This document shows positions 37,888 to 46,998 of a stretch of 64,000 nt of DNA, in pieces. The DNA comes from Lactobacillus sp. ESL0701 (GTDB lineage: Bacteria; Bacillota; Bacilli; Lactobacillales; Lactobacillaceae), in NCBI RefSeq assembly GCF_029433445.1, contig NZ_JAQTIC010000005.1, forward strand, positions 81,713 through 145,712. The letters are read 5' to 3'. A model generated the notes under the pieces. It ran no database searches. It was given only the letters and a program-made list of their open reading frames with translations, and was not told where the DNA came from. The translations under genes and the position numbers were made by a program. Within the stretch, counting starts at the first letter, position 1. Each line of letters begins with the position of its first letter.

Positions 37888-37931
37888 CTTGTGATGTGAT
37901 TTACAATTTATATTGTAATAAAGGTCACAAG
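37888..37931. promoter_or_regulatory. Concentric double inverted repeat, candidate LysR operator
   Basis: The outer pair is CTTGTGA (37888-37894) and TCACAAG (37925-37931). The inner pair is TTACAAT (37901-37907) and ATTGTAA (37912-37918). Both pairs are perfect and share the same centre, 37909.5. The inner dyad overlaps any -10 for the flavoprotein gene. Regulation by the adjacent LysR protein is inferred. Confidence 0.65.
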
Positions 37932-37946
37932 AAAGGTGGAATTTGA

Positions 37947-39422
37947 ATGGAAACTATTTCTACGAGAGTAGTGGTTGTAGGTTCTGGGTCATCTGGAATT
38001 TCTGCAAGTTTTGAACTTTATCAACGAAAGATTCCGTTTGTTCTGATTGAAAAGGGAAATAAAGTTGGTGGTGCTGGTAAGTTTGGCGCGCATGGCGTCT
38101 TTGCGATTAATTCTAGTCAGCAAAATAAGTTAGGCGTTAAGTATGATTATCGTGATGCCTTTCAAGGTTTAACAGATTACAATCATTTTTTTGTTAATGG
38201 TGAACTCTTAGCTAGATTTTTGAAAGAATCTGGAAAAAATATTGACCGGTTAACCGAAATGGGCTTACCGGTAACTGTTGAACAGAGTGAGCAAAAGGCC
38301 CACTTAAATGATCCGCTTGTTTATCATAAGTTTAATAATTTTGCGGAAAAAATCGCCAATTGGGACAAATTACCAGCAAAGTTTGAAGCTGCTGGAAATC
38401 AAGTGTTAATGGAAACTGAAGTTACTTCTCTTGACTACGATCATGGTCTAAAGGCTGTGATTGCTAAAGACAAAGCTGGTAAGCAAATTCGAATTGAAGC
38501 TAGCAAAGTTATTTTTGCTGATGGTGGCTATTGTGGCAATGATGAAATGCTGCAAGAACGTTATTCAGATACTGCTGACTTATTGAATTTAGGAGAACAC
38601 AAGTCAACGGGGGTTGGAATTCGTCTATCACAAAAATTAGGTGCTGATTTGCGTCATAGTCCAGTTTTATTTGCTCATGGCTGCGCGCCAAGTATGCAGA
38701 TTAATCCAATGAAGCGCGATAGCAGCGTCGAAACTTTAACCAATTTGCCGTTGTTGTGGTTAGATCAAACAGCTAATCGCTTTGTTAATGAAGACGTTGT
38801 TTACGACTTTGCCATGTGGGGCAATGCTGCACATAACGTTCATGGCAAATACTATGTTGTCTTAGACCAAGCGACACTTAATTACTTTAAGGATCATGAA
38901 GTTGAGTTAGAGGATACGTTTGAAAGACAATTCTGCGAGGTTGGCGAAGAACCACGAACTGCGGTTGGTCCACTGCCAAATATTCAACAAGACTTTGATA
39001 ATGCTATTAAAACCGGTGAAGTTGTTAAAGCAAATACACTTAAAGAATTAGCACAAAAGCTGAATGTTCCAGTTGAAGCTTTGAAGAGAAGTCTAGCTTC
39101 TTATAATCAAGCTATTGAAGATAATCAAGATGATACTTTCTTAAAACCAGCTGATGAATTGCTGTTTGGAGTTCATGATGGTCCGTTTTATGCAATTATT
39201 GAACATTGTGCAATTCTAGGAACTTTGGACGGTGTCAATGTCAATCGTAATTGTGAACCAGTTAGAGAAGATGGTTCACCAATTAAAGATTTATATATTG
39301 TTGGTAACAATGTTAATGGACTGTATTCAGATGGTTATCCAAGCTATGAAGGAATTGCGAATGGTTTTGCCTTTGTTTCAGGCTGGATTGCCGCTAAAGA
39401 AGCAATTAAAAGTTTAAATTAG
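37947..39422 (+). CDS. Fumarate-reductase-type FAD flavoprotein A
   Basis: The 491-residue protein has an N-terminal FAD Rossmann motif VVVGSGSSGISASFEL with IEKG after it, an inner HKSTGVGIRL block and a C-terminal FAD-contact region YIVGNNVNGLYSDGYPSYEGIANGF-like. There is no FMN-binding domain, heme domain or signal peptide, so it is soluble and needs an external electron donor. The class includes fumarate, urocanate and ketosteroid reductases/dehydrogenases. It is first in an operon with an SDR, a second flavoprotein and an MFS carrier. The substrate is probably an enone or enoate; unproven. Confidence 0.8.
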   Translation: METISTRVVVVGSGSSGISASFELYQRKIPFVLIEKGNKVGGAGKFGAHGVFAINSSQQNKLGVKYDYRDAFQGLTDYNHFFVNGELLARFLKESGKNIDRLTEMGLPVTVEQSEQKAHLNDPLVYHKFNNFAEKIANWDKLPAKFEAAGNQVLMETEVTSLDYDHGLKAVIAKDKAGKQIRIEASKVIFADGGYCGNDEMLQERYSDTADLLNLGEHKSTGVGIRLSQKLGADLRHSPVLFAHGCAPSMQINPMKRDSSVETLTNLPLLWLDQTANRFVNEDVVYDFAMWGNAAHNVHGKYYVVLDQATLNYFKDHEVELEDTFERQFCEVGEEPRTAVGPLPNIQQDFDNAIKTGEVVKANTLKELAQKLNVPVEALKRSLASYNQAIEDNQDDTFLKPADELLFGVHDGPFYAIIEHCAILGTLDGVNVNRNCEPVREDGSPIKDLYIVGNNVNGLYSDGYPSYEGIANGFAFVSGWIAAKEAIKSLN

Positions 39423-39434
39423 GAGGATACAAAA

Positions 39435-40169
39435 ATGTTAAAAGATAAAGTTGCAATGGTTACGGGTGCTGCTCAAGGAATTGGTTACGCGATTAGTGAA
39501 GAATTTGCCATTCAAGGTGCCAATGTTGTATTGACAGACTATAATCCTAACGTTATCGACGCCGCAAAAGATTTGGATAAAAAGTATGACGGCAAGATTA
39601 TCGGTTTAGTTTTGAATGTCATGAAAACTGACAGCATCGTAGATGGTTTAAATAAAATTATTGATACTTATGGCAAATTAGATTACGCAGTTAACAATGC
39701 TGGTGGTGGCGTGCTTAAGCCATTTGCTGAATTAACTGACGATGATTTTGATAAGACTATTAACCTTGATTTGCGCGGGACATTCCTATGTATGCGTGAA
39801 GAAATCAAAGTTTTCTTGAAGCAAGGTTATGGTTCAATTGTTAACGCCGGAGCCTTAGGCAGTATTTATAATCCAGGTGGAATGGGTGCCTATAATGCTG
39901 CCAAGAACGGTATTATGGGGATGACGCAAGCAGCAGCTGTTGATTACGCTGAAAATAATATCCGTGTCAATTGCGTTGCCCCAGGTTTAACTAAGACCCC
40001 ATTAAACGATGGGGGCTTTCTTGAGAAGATTTTGCCGACAGTCCCAATGAAACGTTACGAAACAGCAGCTGAAGTTGCCAAAGTTTATGTCTTTGTTGCT
40101 AGCGAAGCAACCTTTATGACTGGCCAGACCATTCTCAGTGATGGTGGTGTTTCAGTTGGTTTGAAGTAG
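39435..40169 (+). CDS. Short-chain dehydrogenase/reductase with altered catalytic Ser position
   Basis: The 244-residue Rossmann protein has TGAAQGIGYAI (cofactor), NNAGGG, and the YxxxK pair in GAYNAAK. The strand that normally carries the catalytic Ser reads SIVNAGALGS: 13 to 15 residues before the Tyr there is Ala or Gly, not Ser, in any reasonable gap placement. A Ser lies only 10 residues before Tyr. The protein may use that Ser or a slower mechanism. It sits between two flavoproteins, consistent with ketone/alcohol chemistry on the same molecule. Confidence 0.85.
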   Translation: MLKDKVAMVTGAAQGIGYAISEEFAIQGANVVLTDYNPNVIDAAKDLDKKYDGKIIGLVLNVMKTDSIVDGLNKIIDTYGKLDYAVNNAGGGVLKPFAELTDDDFDKTINLDLRGTFLCMREEIKVFLKQGYGSIVNAGALGSIYNPGGMGAYNAAKNGIMGMTQAAAVDYAENNIRVNCVAPGLTKTPLNDGGFLEKILPTVPMKRYETAAEVAKVYVFVASEATFMTGQTILSDGGVSVGLK

Positions 40170-40179
40170 GAGGCAGACA

Positions 40180-41625
40180 ATGTTTCCTAAAAAAGCCCAT
40201 TATGACTTAGTAATTGTCGGTGGTGGCCTATCAGGCTTAGCTGCGGCAGTTAGTGCTGGCGAACAACATCTTGATACCTTAATAATCGAAAAAGGCCGCA
40301 CGTTGGGCGGTGATGGTAATTATGTTGAAGGTGCGATGGGTGTAGATAGTTATTTGCAAAAGCAGGAAGGAATTACAATAGACCCTACTGAACTGTTGCA
40401 AGATGAGTTAAATTATTCACACTATGAAGCTAGTGCCCCACATTTAAAGAAATTTATTAACCAAAGCGGCGCAATCATTGATTGGCTGCATAAATTAGGT
40501 GTCGAATTTGTCAAAGTTGGTCCGCAAGGAAAGAGCTGGCCAACAATTCATACCTTTAATGGCGGTGGCAAAGCCGCAATTGCGACTTTGCTAACCAAAG
40601 TTAATGAATATGGTATTGAAATTGTCACCAGCATTGGTGCGCAAAAAGTTTTACAACATAATGGTCACGTTTCTGGATTAATCATTAAAAATGAAGCTAC
40701 TGGTCAAGTCAGAGAATTATCAGTTAATGATATTATTCTTGCAACAGGTGGCTATATTGATAATCCAGAATTAGTTAAAAAGCGGACGCCGCTTAATGAT
40801 CGTTTGTTATCTGTTAGTGATGGCAAGTCAACTGGTGATGGGCTGCAGCTAGCTTGGCAAGCAGGTGCCGAACATTATCAAATGGGCGCAATTCAATACG
40901 GTGGTGGCGCAATTCTTGATAAAACAAGACCACCATTTGTCCATATGGCTTCGCAGTTAGCGGCTGCTGCTACACAAGAAGCAATCTTGTGGGTTAATGA
41001 GCGTGGAGATCGTTTTGTCAATGAAGATGTTAATGACAATATGTGTCACGCTGGCAGCAGTATTTTAACGCAAGCGCGGACTTTTTCAATTCTTGATCAA
41101 GCAGCTGTGGATCACCTAACTAATGTCGGTTTATATAAGGAGTTAGGTAATTCACCGGTTTCACCAGAAAAATTAGCTAATTTAACTGATGAAATTACCT
41201 GCGATTTGAAAAATAATGAGAAATACTTAACTAAGGCTGATTCGATTGCCGAACTTGCGCAAAAGCTTAACTTACCTAATTTGGACGCCACTATTGAACG
41301 CTACAACAAGGTAGTAGAACAGGGTGAGGACAGTGATTTTGGTAAAGCTGCAGCTTATTTAACGCCGCTTAAAGAAGGACCATATTATGCTGTTGAACTT
41401 GGTGTTGGTATGGCATGTGCCCTTGGCGGCATCAGGGTTGATGACCAGAATGCAGTCTTAAATAGCTATGGTTATCCTCTTGACGGTCTGTATGCTGTCG
41501 GAAATGACTCTGCTGGCATGTTAGTTGGTGATACTTACGCCGTAACTTTGCCGGGAAGTACTGCTGGCTATGCCGCCTTTTCTGGTCGCAACGCTGTTTT
41601 GAATATTTGCAAAGAGAAGTGCTAA
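40180..41625 (+). CDS. Fumarate-reductase-type FAD flavoprotein B
   Basis: The 481-residue protein is paralogous in fold to flavoprotein A but only distantly similar. The FAD motif is LVIVGGGLSGLAAAVSAGEQ, followed by IEKG, DGKSTGDGLQLA, and the C-terminal VGNDSAGMLVGDTYAVTLPG. It also lacks FMN and signal domains. Two such enzymes flanking an SDR suggest successive desaturation or reduction steps on one ring or chain. It ends 3 bases before the MFS start. Confidence 0.8.
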   Translation: MFPKKAHYDLVIVGGGLSGLAAAVSAGEQHLDTLIIEKGRTLGGDGNYVEGAMGVDSYLQKQEGITIDPTELLQDELNYSHYEASAPHLKKFINQSGAIIDWLHKLGVEFVKVGPQGKSWPTIHTFNGGGKAAIATLLTKVNEYGIEIVTSIGAQKVLQHNGHVSGLIIKNEATGQVRELSVNDIILATGGYIDNPELVKKRTPLNDRLLSVSDGKSTGDGLQLAWQAGAEHYQMGAIQYGGGAILDKTRPPFVHMASQLAAAATQEAILWVNERGDRFVNEDVNDNMCHAGSSILTQARTFSILDQAAVDHLTNVGLYKELGNSPVSPEKLANLTDEITCDLKNNEKYLTKADSIAELAQKLNLPNLDATIERYNKVVEQGEDSDFGKAAAYLTPLKEGPYYAVELGVGMACALGGIRVDDQNAVLNSYGYPLDGLYAVGNDSAGMLVGDTYAVTLPGSTAGYAAFSGRNAVLNICKEKC

Positions 41626-41628
41626 CAA

Positions 41629-42822
41629 GTGAACGTTTCTAAACAATATGTTCTAAAAACACGAATCGGTGTTTTAGCAGTTAGTATGATTGGCATGGCT
41701 GCCTTAGCCATTACACCATCGTATGCGGCAATTGCGCAGCACTTTGCATTGAATAATACTAGCGTACAAATGCTGACCTCGCTGCCTAACCTGTTTATGA
41801 TGGTGGCTGGACTGATAATTGGTAAGTTGACGGCTGGCAAGATTAATTTAAAAAGTTTAACTGTTGGTTCAATTTTATTTGTTGTAATTGGTGGCTTACT
41901 TCCATTATTTTTCCATGAAAGTTTCATTTTCTTGATAATCTGCTCCTGTTTAGTTGGTTTGGGCCAAGGAGCTTGTACTAATCTAACACAGGTTTTGATT
42001 TCACAAATTTTACCTAAAAAAGAACGGGAATCAACGATGGGCTTGTCCACCACGTTCATTAACATTGGTGGGGTTGTCTTTATTATGGGCGGCGGACAAT
42101 TAGCTGCCGCAAGTAGTTGGGTTAACAATTATTGGATTTATCTCTTTTCACTGTTAATCCTGCTGGTTGTCATCATGCTATTGCCAATGCATCCTAAAGA
42201 TGTGTCTGATGATAATCACCAGGCTAAAGAAGCAGGCAAAATCAAGTTAAACAAATACGTTTTCTATTGCGCATTATGGGCATTTTTAACAATGTTATTA
42301 AATAATGTCTTGAACAACAACATTTCCCTTTTTGTTGTTGAGCAAGGATTAGGAGCCACATCACAGGCTGCATTGACTTCGACAATTTCATTGATTGGCG
42401 GGATGCTCTGCGGGTTAATTGTGGGCATTCTTGGTAAGAAATTTAGATATTCGTCAATTGCACTGTCATTTTTACTTTATGGTATCTCCTATCTGCTGAT
42501 TGGTTTTGTCCATTCATTAGTTGTCGTGTTTATCGGCAGCTTCTTGGTTGGGGCAGCTATGAGTATTGCAATGGGGCAATTTCCTTACTTAATTTCAATT
42601 GCGGTTGACGATAGCACTGTCTCAATGGCCTTAGGAATTTATGTTGCCATTTACTCAATTGGCGGTGTCATTAGTCCATTTGTTATCAATCCATTAACGG
42701 CAATGGTCAAAAACCTCGGCTTCAATGTCTTTTCCGTTAGTGGCATCTTAGCAATTGTAATTAGTTGTTGCTGTCTGTTAGTTAAGTTTCAAAAGAATTT
42801 AATCAAAAATTCCCTTAATTAA
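41629..42822 (+). CDS. MFS transporter of the flavoprotein operon
   Basis: The 397-residue protein begins at GTG 3 bases after flavoprotein B. Twelve hydrophobic segments are visible in two halves with a central loop near 185-205, as in drug-H+ antiporter or metabolite carriers. It would import the substrate or export the product of the operon enzymes. A strong terminator follows, closing the unit. A minus-strand frame over its start is a shadow. Confidence 0.85.
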   Translation: MNVSKQYVLKTRIGVLAVSMIGMAALAITPSYAAIAQHFALNNTSVQMLTSLPNLFMMVAGLIIGKLTAGKINLKSLTVGSILFVVIGGLLPLFFHESFIFLIICSCLVGLGQGACTNLTQVLISQILPKKERESTMGLSTTFINIGGVVFIMGGGQLAAASSWVNNYWIYLFSLLILLVVIMLLPMHPKDVSDDNHQAKEAGKIKLNKYVFYCALWAFLTMLLNNVLNNNISLFVVEQGLGATSQAALTSTISLIGGMLCGLIVGILGKKFRYSSIALSFLLYGISYLLIGFVHSLVVVFIGSFLVGAAMSIAMGQFPYLISIAVDDSTVSMALGIYVAIYSIGGVISPFVINPLTAMVKNLGFNVFSVSGILAIVISCCCLLVKFQKNLIKNSLN

Positions 42823-42840
42823 GTAAAATCATCTAATTAA

Positions 42841-42879
42841 AAAAATCTCGTAAGAATTGTACTTGCGAGATTTTTTCGT
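42841..42879 (+). terminator. Terminator of the flavoprotein operon
   Basis: AAAATCTCGTAAG and CTTGCGAGATTTT pair around a 7-base loop, followed by T residues. Confidence 0.9.
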
Positions 42880-42894
42880 TTAATTGGATTGTTG

Positions 42895-43197
42895 CTAATT
42901 TGCAGCTGGCTTGTGGTACCAAACTTTATTAAATTCGGGATGCTTGCTAAAGTAAGCAATTATTAACGGATCAAGCGGCCAAATCGGTAGTTGCGATTCT
43001 TGAGCAATTTCCAAGGCAATAGACATTTGCTCTGCTAAAATTTGCTTACTGTCAGCAGCAGGATTAATGAAGAAATGGTTCATTACCCAGACGGTGCCAT
43101 CTTGGCGCTCAACTTTATCCATTGTCCAGTGGCAAATAAGTATGTCGTCATCATCATAAATTTTGAAAAATTGGTGGGGATCATTAATGCTATACAT
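42895..43197 (-). CDS. Small GNAT-like acetyltransferase (YidJ/PF14542 type)
   Basis: The start is set at the ATG at 43197 (MYSINDPHQFF) after AAAGGAC; the longer open frame upstream lacks a site and runs into the dUTPase start. The 100 residues match the short GNAT type by MNHFFINP, a helix ALEIAQESQ and the IWPLDPLIIAYFSKHPEF ending. The usual acetyl-CoA loop (RGxG/A) reads PAADSKQIL, so cofactor binding may be weak. The acceptor is unknown. Confidence 0.65.
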   Translation of the reverse strand: MYSINDPHQFFKIYDDDDILICHWTMDKVERQDGTVWVMNHFFINPAADSKQILAEQMSIALEIAQESQLPIWPLDPLIIAYFSKHPEFNKVWYHKPAAN

Positions 43198-43311
43198 GGG
43201 TGTGTCCTTTACAAAATAAATTTGGCTTTTTACGTATTTATTATAGAAGATTTTAATTAAAGTCCGCAATCTATTGTAAAATAGTTTTGCAGAGTTTAAA
43301 GGGAGTAAATA

Positions 43312-43863
43312 ATGAATAAAACACGGGGCTTTGAGATTGTATCGAGTTATGAAAATAAAAATATTAATTTGCCGCGGCGGCAAACGATTGCTAGTGCGGG
43401 CTATGATATAGAAGCTGCTAAGGATATGATTATTCCAAGTATTTGGCGCTTAAATTTTGTCCGGATTTTTCGCTTAATTAGAAATGGTCATCACTTGTAT
43501 GAACCTGATTACCAACTGGCAGAGCAGATTTTGCAGCCATTACTGATTCCAACAGGAATTAAGGCATACATGCCTGATGATGAGGTCCTGGTGCTGGCTA
43601 ACCGGTCATCCAATACTTTTAAGCGTAATTTGAGTCTGCCAAATGGTATTGGGGTGATTGACTCGGATTATTACAATAACCCCAATAATGAAGGCGAAAT
43701 TTTTGTGCAGGTAATTAATTACGGTGTGCGTCCATTGCAAATTCATAAAGGTGATCGGATTGGGCAGGGGATTTTTATGCAATACCTAAAGACTGACAAC
43801 GATCTGCCTGTTAGCCGGCAGCGGACCAATGGCTTTGGTTCAACTAATGAGGAAGGAATCTAA
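43312..43863 (+). CDS. dut: dUTP diphosphatase (dUTPase-like)
   Basis: It hydrolyses dUTP to dUMP and PPi. The five motifs appear in order: SAGYDI, NRSSN, GVIDSDYYNNPNNEG, RIGQGIF and RTNGFGSTNE. At 183 residues it exceeds the 150 of typical trimeric dUTPases because of about 35 extra residues between motif I and the next strand (about 38-75, with IWRLNFVRIFRL). It is immediately upstream of radA (no gap), a common Lactobacillus arrangement linking nucleotide hygiene and repair. Confidence 0.88.
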   Translation: MNKTRGFEIVSSYENKNINLPRRQTIASAGYDIEAAKDMIIPSIWRLNFVRIFRLIRNGHHLYEPDYQLAEQILQPLLIPTGIKAYMPDDEVLVLANRSSNTFKRNLSLPNGIGVIDSDYYNNPNNEGEIFVQVINYGVRPLQIHKGDRIGQGIFMQYLKTDNDLPVSRQRTNGFGSTNEEGI

Positions 43864-45240
43864 ATGGCAAAGATTAAGACTAAGTATAAATGCCGTTCGT
43901 GTGGTTATATCTCGGCCAGTTACTTAGGACGTTGTCCCAATTGTGGGGCATGGAACCAGTTTGAAAAGGAAACCGAGCAAGTGGCAGCGCGGTCGACTAA
44001 GGCTAGTCCAAGTAGATTAATTAAAAAAACGGGAGTTAATGAACCGGTCCGACTTGATAGTGTTAAAGCCGAAAAAGAAGAACGGATTCAAACCAAATCT
44101 GAAGAATTGAATCGCGTGCTTGGCGGCGGCATTGTTCCCGGCTCACTAGTTTTAATTGGTGGCGATCCGGGAATTGGTAAGTCGACATTAATGTTGCAGA
44201 TTATGAGTGACCTAGCTAAAGATCACAAGGTGTTGTATGTGTCGGGGGAAGAATCGGCTAATCAGATTAAGCTGCGTGCTAATCGTTTGGGCTTAGGTGC
44301 CAGCAGTATGTTGCTTTTTCCAGAAACCGATATGGAAGACATTCGTCAGCAAATAGCAGATGTTCAGCCAGACTTTGTGGTTATTGATTCCATTCAGACA
44401 ATGAATGAGCCCAGTCTGGATTCAATGACGGGTTCAGCTTCGCAGGTACGCGAGGTAACGAGTGAATTAATGAAAATTGCCAAAATGGATGCCATCACAG
44501 TCTTTGTGATTGGTCATGTGACTAAGGAAGGGGCAATTGCCGGACCCAAAATTTTGGAGCATATGGTTGATACTGTGCTTTATTTTGAAGGTGATGAGCA
44601 TCATGCTTACCGCATTTTGCATTCTGTGAAAAATCGTTTTGGTGCGGCTAACGAAATCGGCATGTTTGAGATGGTCAATGAGGGACTGCAGGAAGTTACC
44701 AATCCGTCGGCAATCTTTCTAGATGAACGCCTGCCCAAGTCAACGGGCTCAGCAGTTGTCGTTTCGCTTGAAGGTACAAGGCCCTTATTAGCTGAAATCC
44801 AAGCATTAGTGACGCCAACGGCCTTTGGCTATGCTAAGAGAACAACGTCAGGGCTTGATTATAATCGTGCGGCCCTTTTGTTGGCAGTTCTGGAGAAGCG
44901 GGGCAACTTAATGCTGCAAAATCAAGATGTTTATTTAACGGCAACTGGCGGGATTCGCTTGAATGAACCTGCTGTTGACCTAGCCGTCGTGATGGCAATT
45001 GCGTCCAGTTATAAGAACCAAGAAATTTTGCCAACTGATTGCTTTGTTGGTGAAGTTGGTTTGACTGGTGAAGTGCGCCGAGTTAATAAAATTGAGGTTC
45101 GAATTAAAGAAGCTGCTAAGGTTGGTTTCAAACGAATTTTCATTCCTCGGCACAATATGCAGGCGAGTTTAAAGAATCTAGGGATTGAAGTGATTCCTGT
45201 TTCTAGTATTGCTCAGGCATTAAAACTGGTTTTAGGCTAG
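43864..45240 (+). CDS. radA: DNA repair protein RadA
   Basis: This bacterial RadA/Sms (458 aa) helps branch migration of recombination intermediates. It has an N-terminal C4 zinc finger (CRSCG and CPNCG), Walker A GGDPGIGKSTL, the RadA-specific KNRFG motif (KNRFGAANEIG) and a Lon-like C-terminal domain. It starts directly after the dut stop. In B. subtilis radA also precedes the gltX-cysS region, so synteny agrees. Confidence 0.95.
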   Translation: MAKIKTKYKCRSCGYISASYLGRCPNCGAWNQFEKETEQVAARSTKASPSRLIKKTGVNEPVRLDSVKAEKEERIQTKSEELNRVLGGGIVPGSLVLIGGDPGIGKSTLMLQIMSDLAKDHKVLYVSGEESANQIKLRANRLGLGASSMLLFPETDMEDIRQQIADVQPDFVVIDSIQTMNEPSLDSMTGSASQVREVTSELMKIAKMDAITVFVIGHVTKEGAIAGPKILEHMVDTVLYFEGDEHHAYRILHSVKNRFGAANEIGMFEMVNEGLQEVTNPSAIFLDERLPKSTGSAVVVSLEGTRPLLAEIQALVTPTAFGYAKRTTSGLDYNRAALLLAVLEKRGNLMLQNQDVYLTATGGIRLNEPAVDLAVVMAIASSYKNQEILPTDCFVGEVGLTGEVRRVNKIEVRIKEAAKVGFKRIFIPRHNMQASLKNLGIEVIPVSSIAQALKLVLG

Positions 45241-45315
45241 GAAAGATTGAACTTTTTTGCTATTACGGGTAAACTAAAATTGTTTGAATTTACTATTTTG
45301 AAAGAGGCATGAATT

Positions 45316-46815
45316 TTGGCAAAACAAAAAATTCGTGTAAGATATGCCCCAAGTCCAACGGGACACTTACACATTGGTAATGCACGGACCGCGCTGTTTA
45401 ATTATTTATTTGCACGGCATACTAAGGGAACGCTAGTTTTACGAATTGAAGACACTGACTTGAAGCGTAATGTCGAAGGTGGTGCACGTTCCCAAATGGA
45501 GAACTTGCACTGGCTGGGCATTGACTGGGACGAAGGTCCTGATAAGGGCGGCGACTATGGCCCTTATCGTCAATCAGAACGTAAAGATATTTACAACAAG
45601 TACATCAAGCAGTTGATTGATGAAGGCAAGGCTTATTACTCATACAAGACTGAGGAAGAGCTGGAAGAACAACGTGAAGAACAACGAGCAATGGGTATTG
45701 CCCCTCATTATACTTACGAATATGAGGGAATGACTGCTGATGAAATTAAGCAGGCACAAGCCGATGCCGAAGCTAAGGGCTTAACGCCAGTTGTTCGGAT
45801 TCATATTCCAGAAATGGTTACTTATGCTTGGGATGACATCGTTAAGGGTCACTTAAGCTTTGAATCCGATACAATCGGCGGCGACTTTGTTATTCAAAAG
45901 CGCGATGGGATGCCAACTTACAACTTTGCGGTTGTTATTGATGACCACTTGATGGAAATTACACACGTTCTGCGTGGGGATGACCATATTTCAAACACGC
46001 CTAAGCAATTGGCCGTTTACCAAGCTCTTGGTTGGGAACCACCGAAGTTTGGTCATATGACCTTGATTATCAGTGCTGATACGGGTAAGAAATTATCTAA
46101 ACGTGATGAATCAGTATTGCAATTTATTGAACAATATCGTGACCTTGGCTACTTGCCAGATGCGATGTTCAACTTCATTACTTTGCTTGGCTGGTCACCC
46201 GGTGGTGAAAATGAAATCTTTAACCAACGTGAGTTGATTAAACAATTTGATCCAGAGCGGTTATCAAAATCCCCTGCTACCTTTGACCAAAAGAAGTTGG
46301 AATGGATTAACAACCAGTACATCAAGCAGGCTGACCGTGATACCTTGCTAGATCTTGCATTGAACAACTTGCAAGAAGCAGGTCTAGTTGAACAAGACCC
46401 AACACCAGAAAAGATGGAATGGGTTCGGCAACTAGTTAACATTTACTCAGTCCAAATGTCTTACACAAAGCAGATTGTTGATTTGGCTAAAATTTTCTTT
46501 GCTGCACCTAAAGATTTAAGTGACGAAGAAATTGATGAAATTCGCAAGGATGAAGCTCGTCCAGTAATTGAAGAATTTAAGAAGCAACTTAATTTAATTC
46601 CGCGCTTTACAGCACCACAAATTATGAATGCAGTGCAGGCAACACGTCGTGAAACTGGAATTAAAGGTAGACGCTTGTTTATGCCAATTCGGATTGCGAC
46701 AACTAGATCAATGGTTGGTCCTGGAGTTGGCGAAGCCATGGAACTATTGGGCAAGGATAGAGTGCTTGAGCACCTTGATTTGACTTTGAAGCAAATGAGC
46801 GAAAACGGTCTGTAA
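45316..46815 (+). CDS. gltX: Glutamyl-tRNA synthetase
   Basis: The 499-residue class I synthetase starts at TTG after GAAAGAGGC. HIGH-type motif [15 protein letters not shown] and KMSKS-type KLSKRDES are present, with the anticodon-binding domain from about 330. In lactobacilli it is expected to be non-discriminating, charging tRNA-Gln for the amidotransferase pathway; that is inferred. The terminator after it is strong. Confidence 0.96.
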   Translation: MAKQKIRVRYAPSPTGHLHIGNARTALFNYLFARHTKGTLVLRIEDTDLKRNVEGGARSQMENLHWLGIDWDEGPDKGGDYGPYRQSERKDIYNKYIKQLIDEGKAYYSYKTEEELEEQREEQRAMGIAPHYTYEYEGMTADEIKQAQADAEAKGLTPVVRIHIPEMVTYAWDDIVKGHLSFESDTIGGDFVIQKRDGMPTYNFAVVIDDHLMEITHVLRGDDHISNTPKQLAVYQALGWEPPKFGHMTLIISADTGKKLSKRDESVLQFIEQYRDLGYLPDAMFNFITLLGWSPGGENEIFNQRELIKQFDPERLSKSPATFDQKKLEWINNQYIKQADRDTLLDLALNNLQEAGLVEQDPTPEKMEWVRQLVNIYSVQMSYTKQIVDLAKIFFAAPKDLSDEEIDEIRKDEARPVIEEFKKQLNLIPRFTAPQIMNAVQATRRETGIKGRRLFMPIRIATTRSMVGPGVGEAMELLGKDRVLEHLDLTLKQMSENGL

Positions 46816-46827
46816 TTATTAATAATT

Positions 46828-46866
46828 AAAAAACTGACTTACTGTTGAAGTAGGTCAGTTTTTTTG
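46828..46866 (+). terminator. Terminator after gltX
   Basis: AAAAACTGACTTACT and AGTAGGTCAGTTTTT pair with one G-T, a 5-base loop and a long T run. Confidence 0.9.
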
Positions 46867-46998
46867 CTGTTTAAGTATATATAAAACTATATTTATGAGC
46901 AAAAATAAATTTATATAATAAAATTTTATATTTTACTAGCTTTAATTTTAATAATTTAATATAATGTTAATAATACACTGAAGAAATGGGGTAAAGAA

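Noticed and set aside
43198..43383. N-terminal extension of the mini-GNAT protein
   Set aside because: The extension overlaps the dUTPase start and has no ribosome binding site, while ATG 43197 has AAAGGAC at proper spacing.
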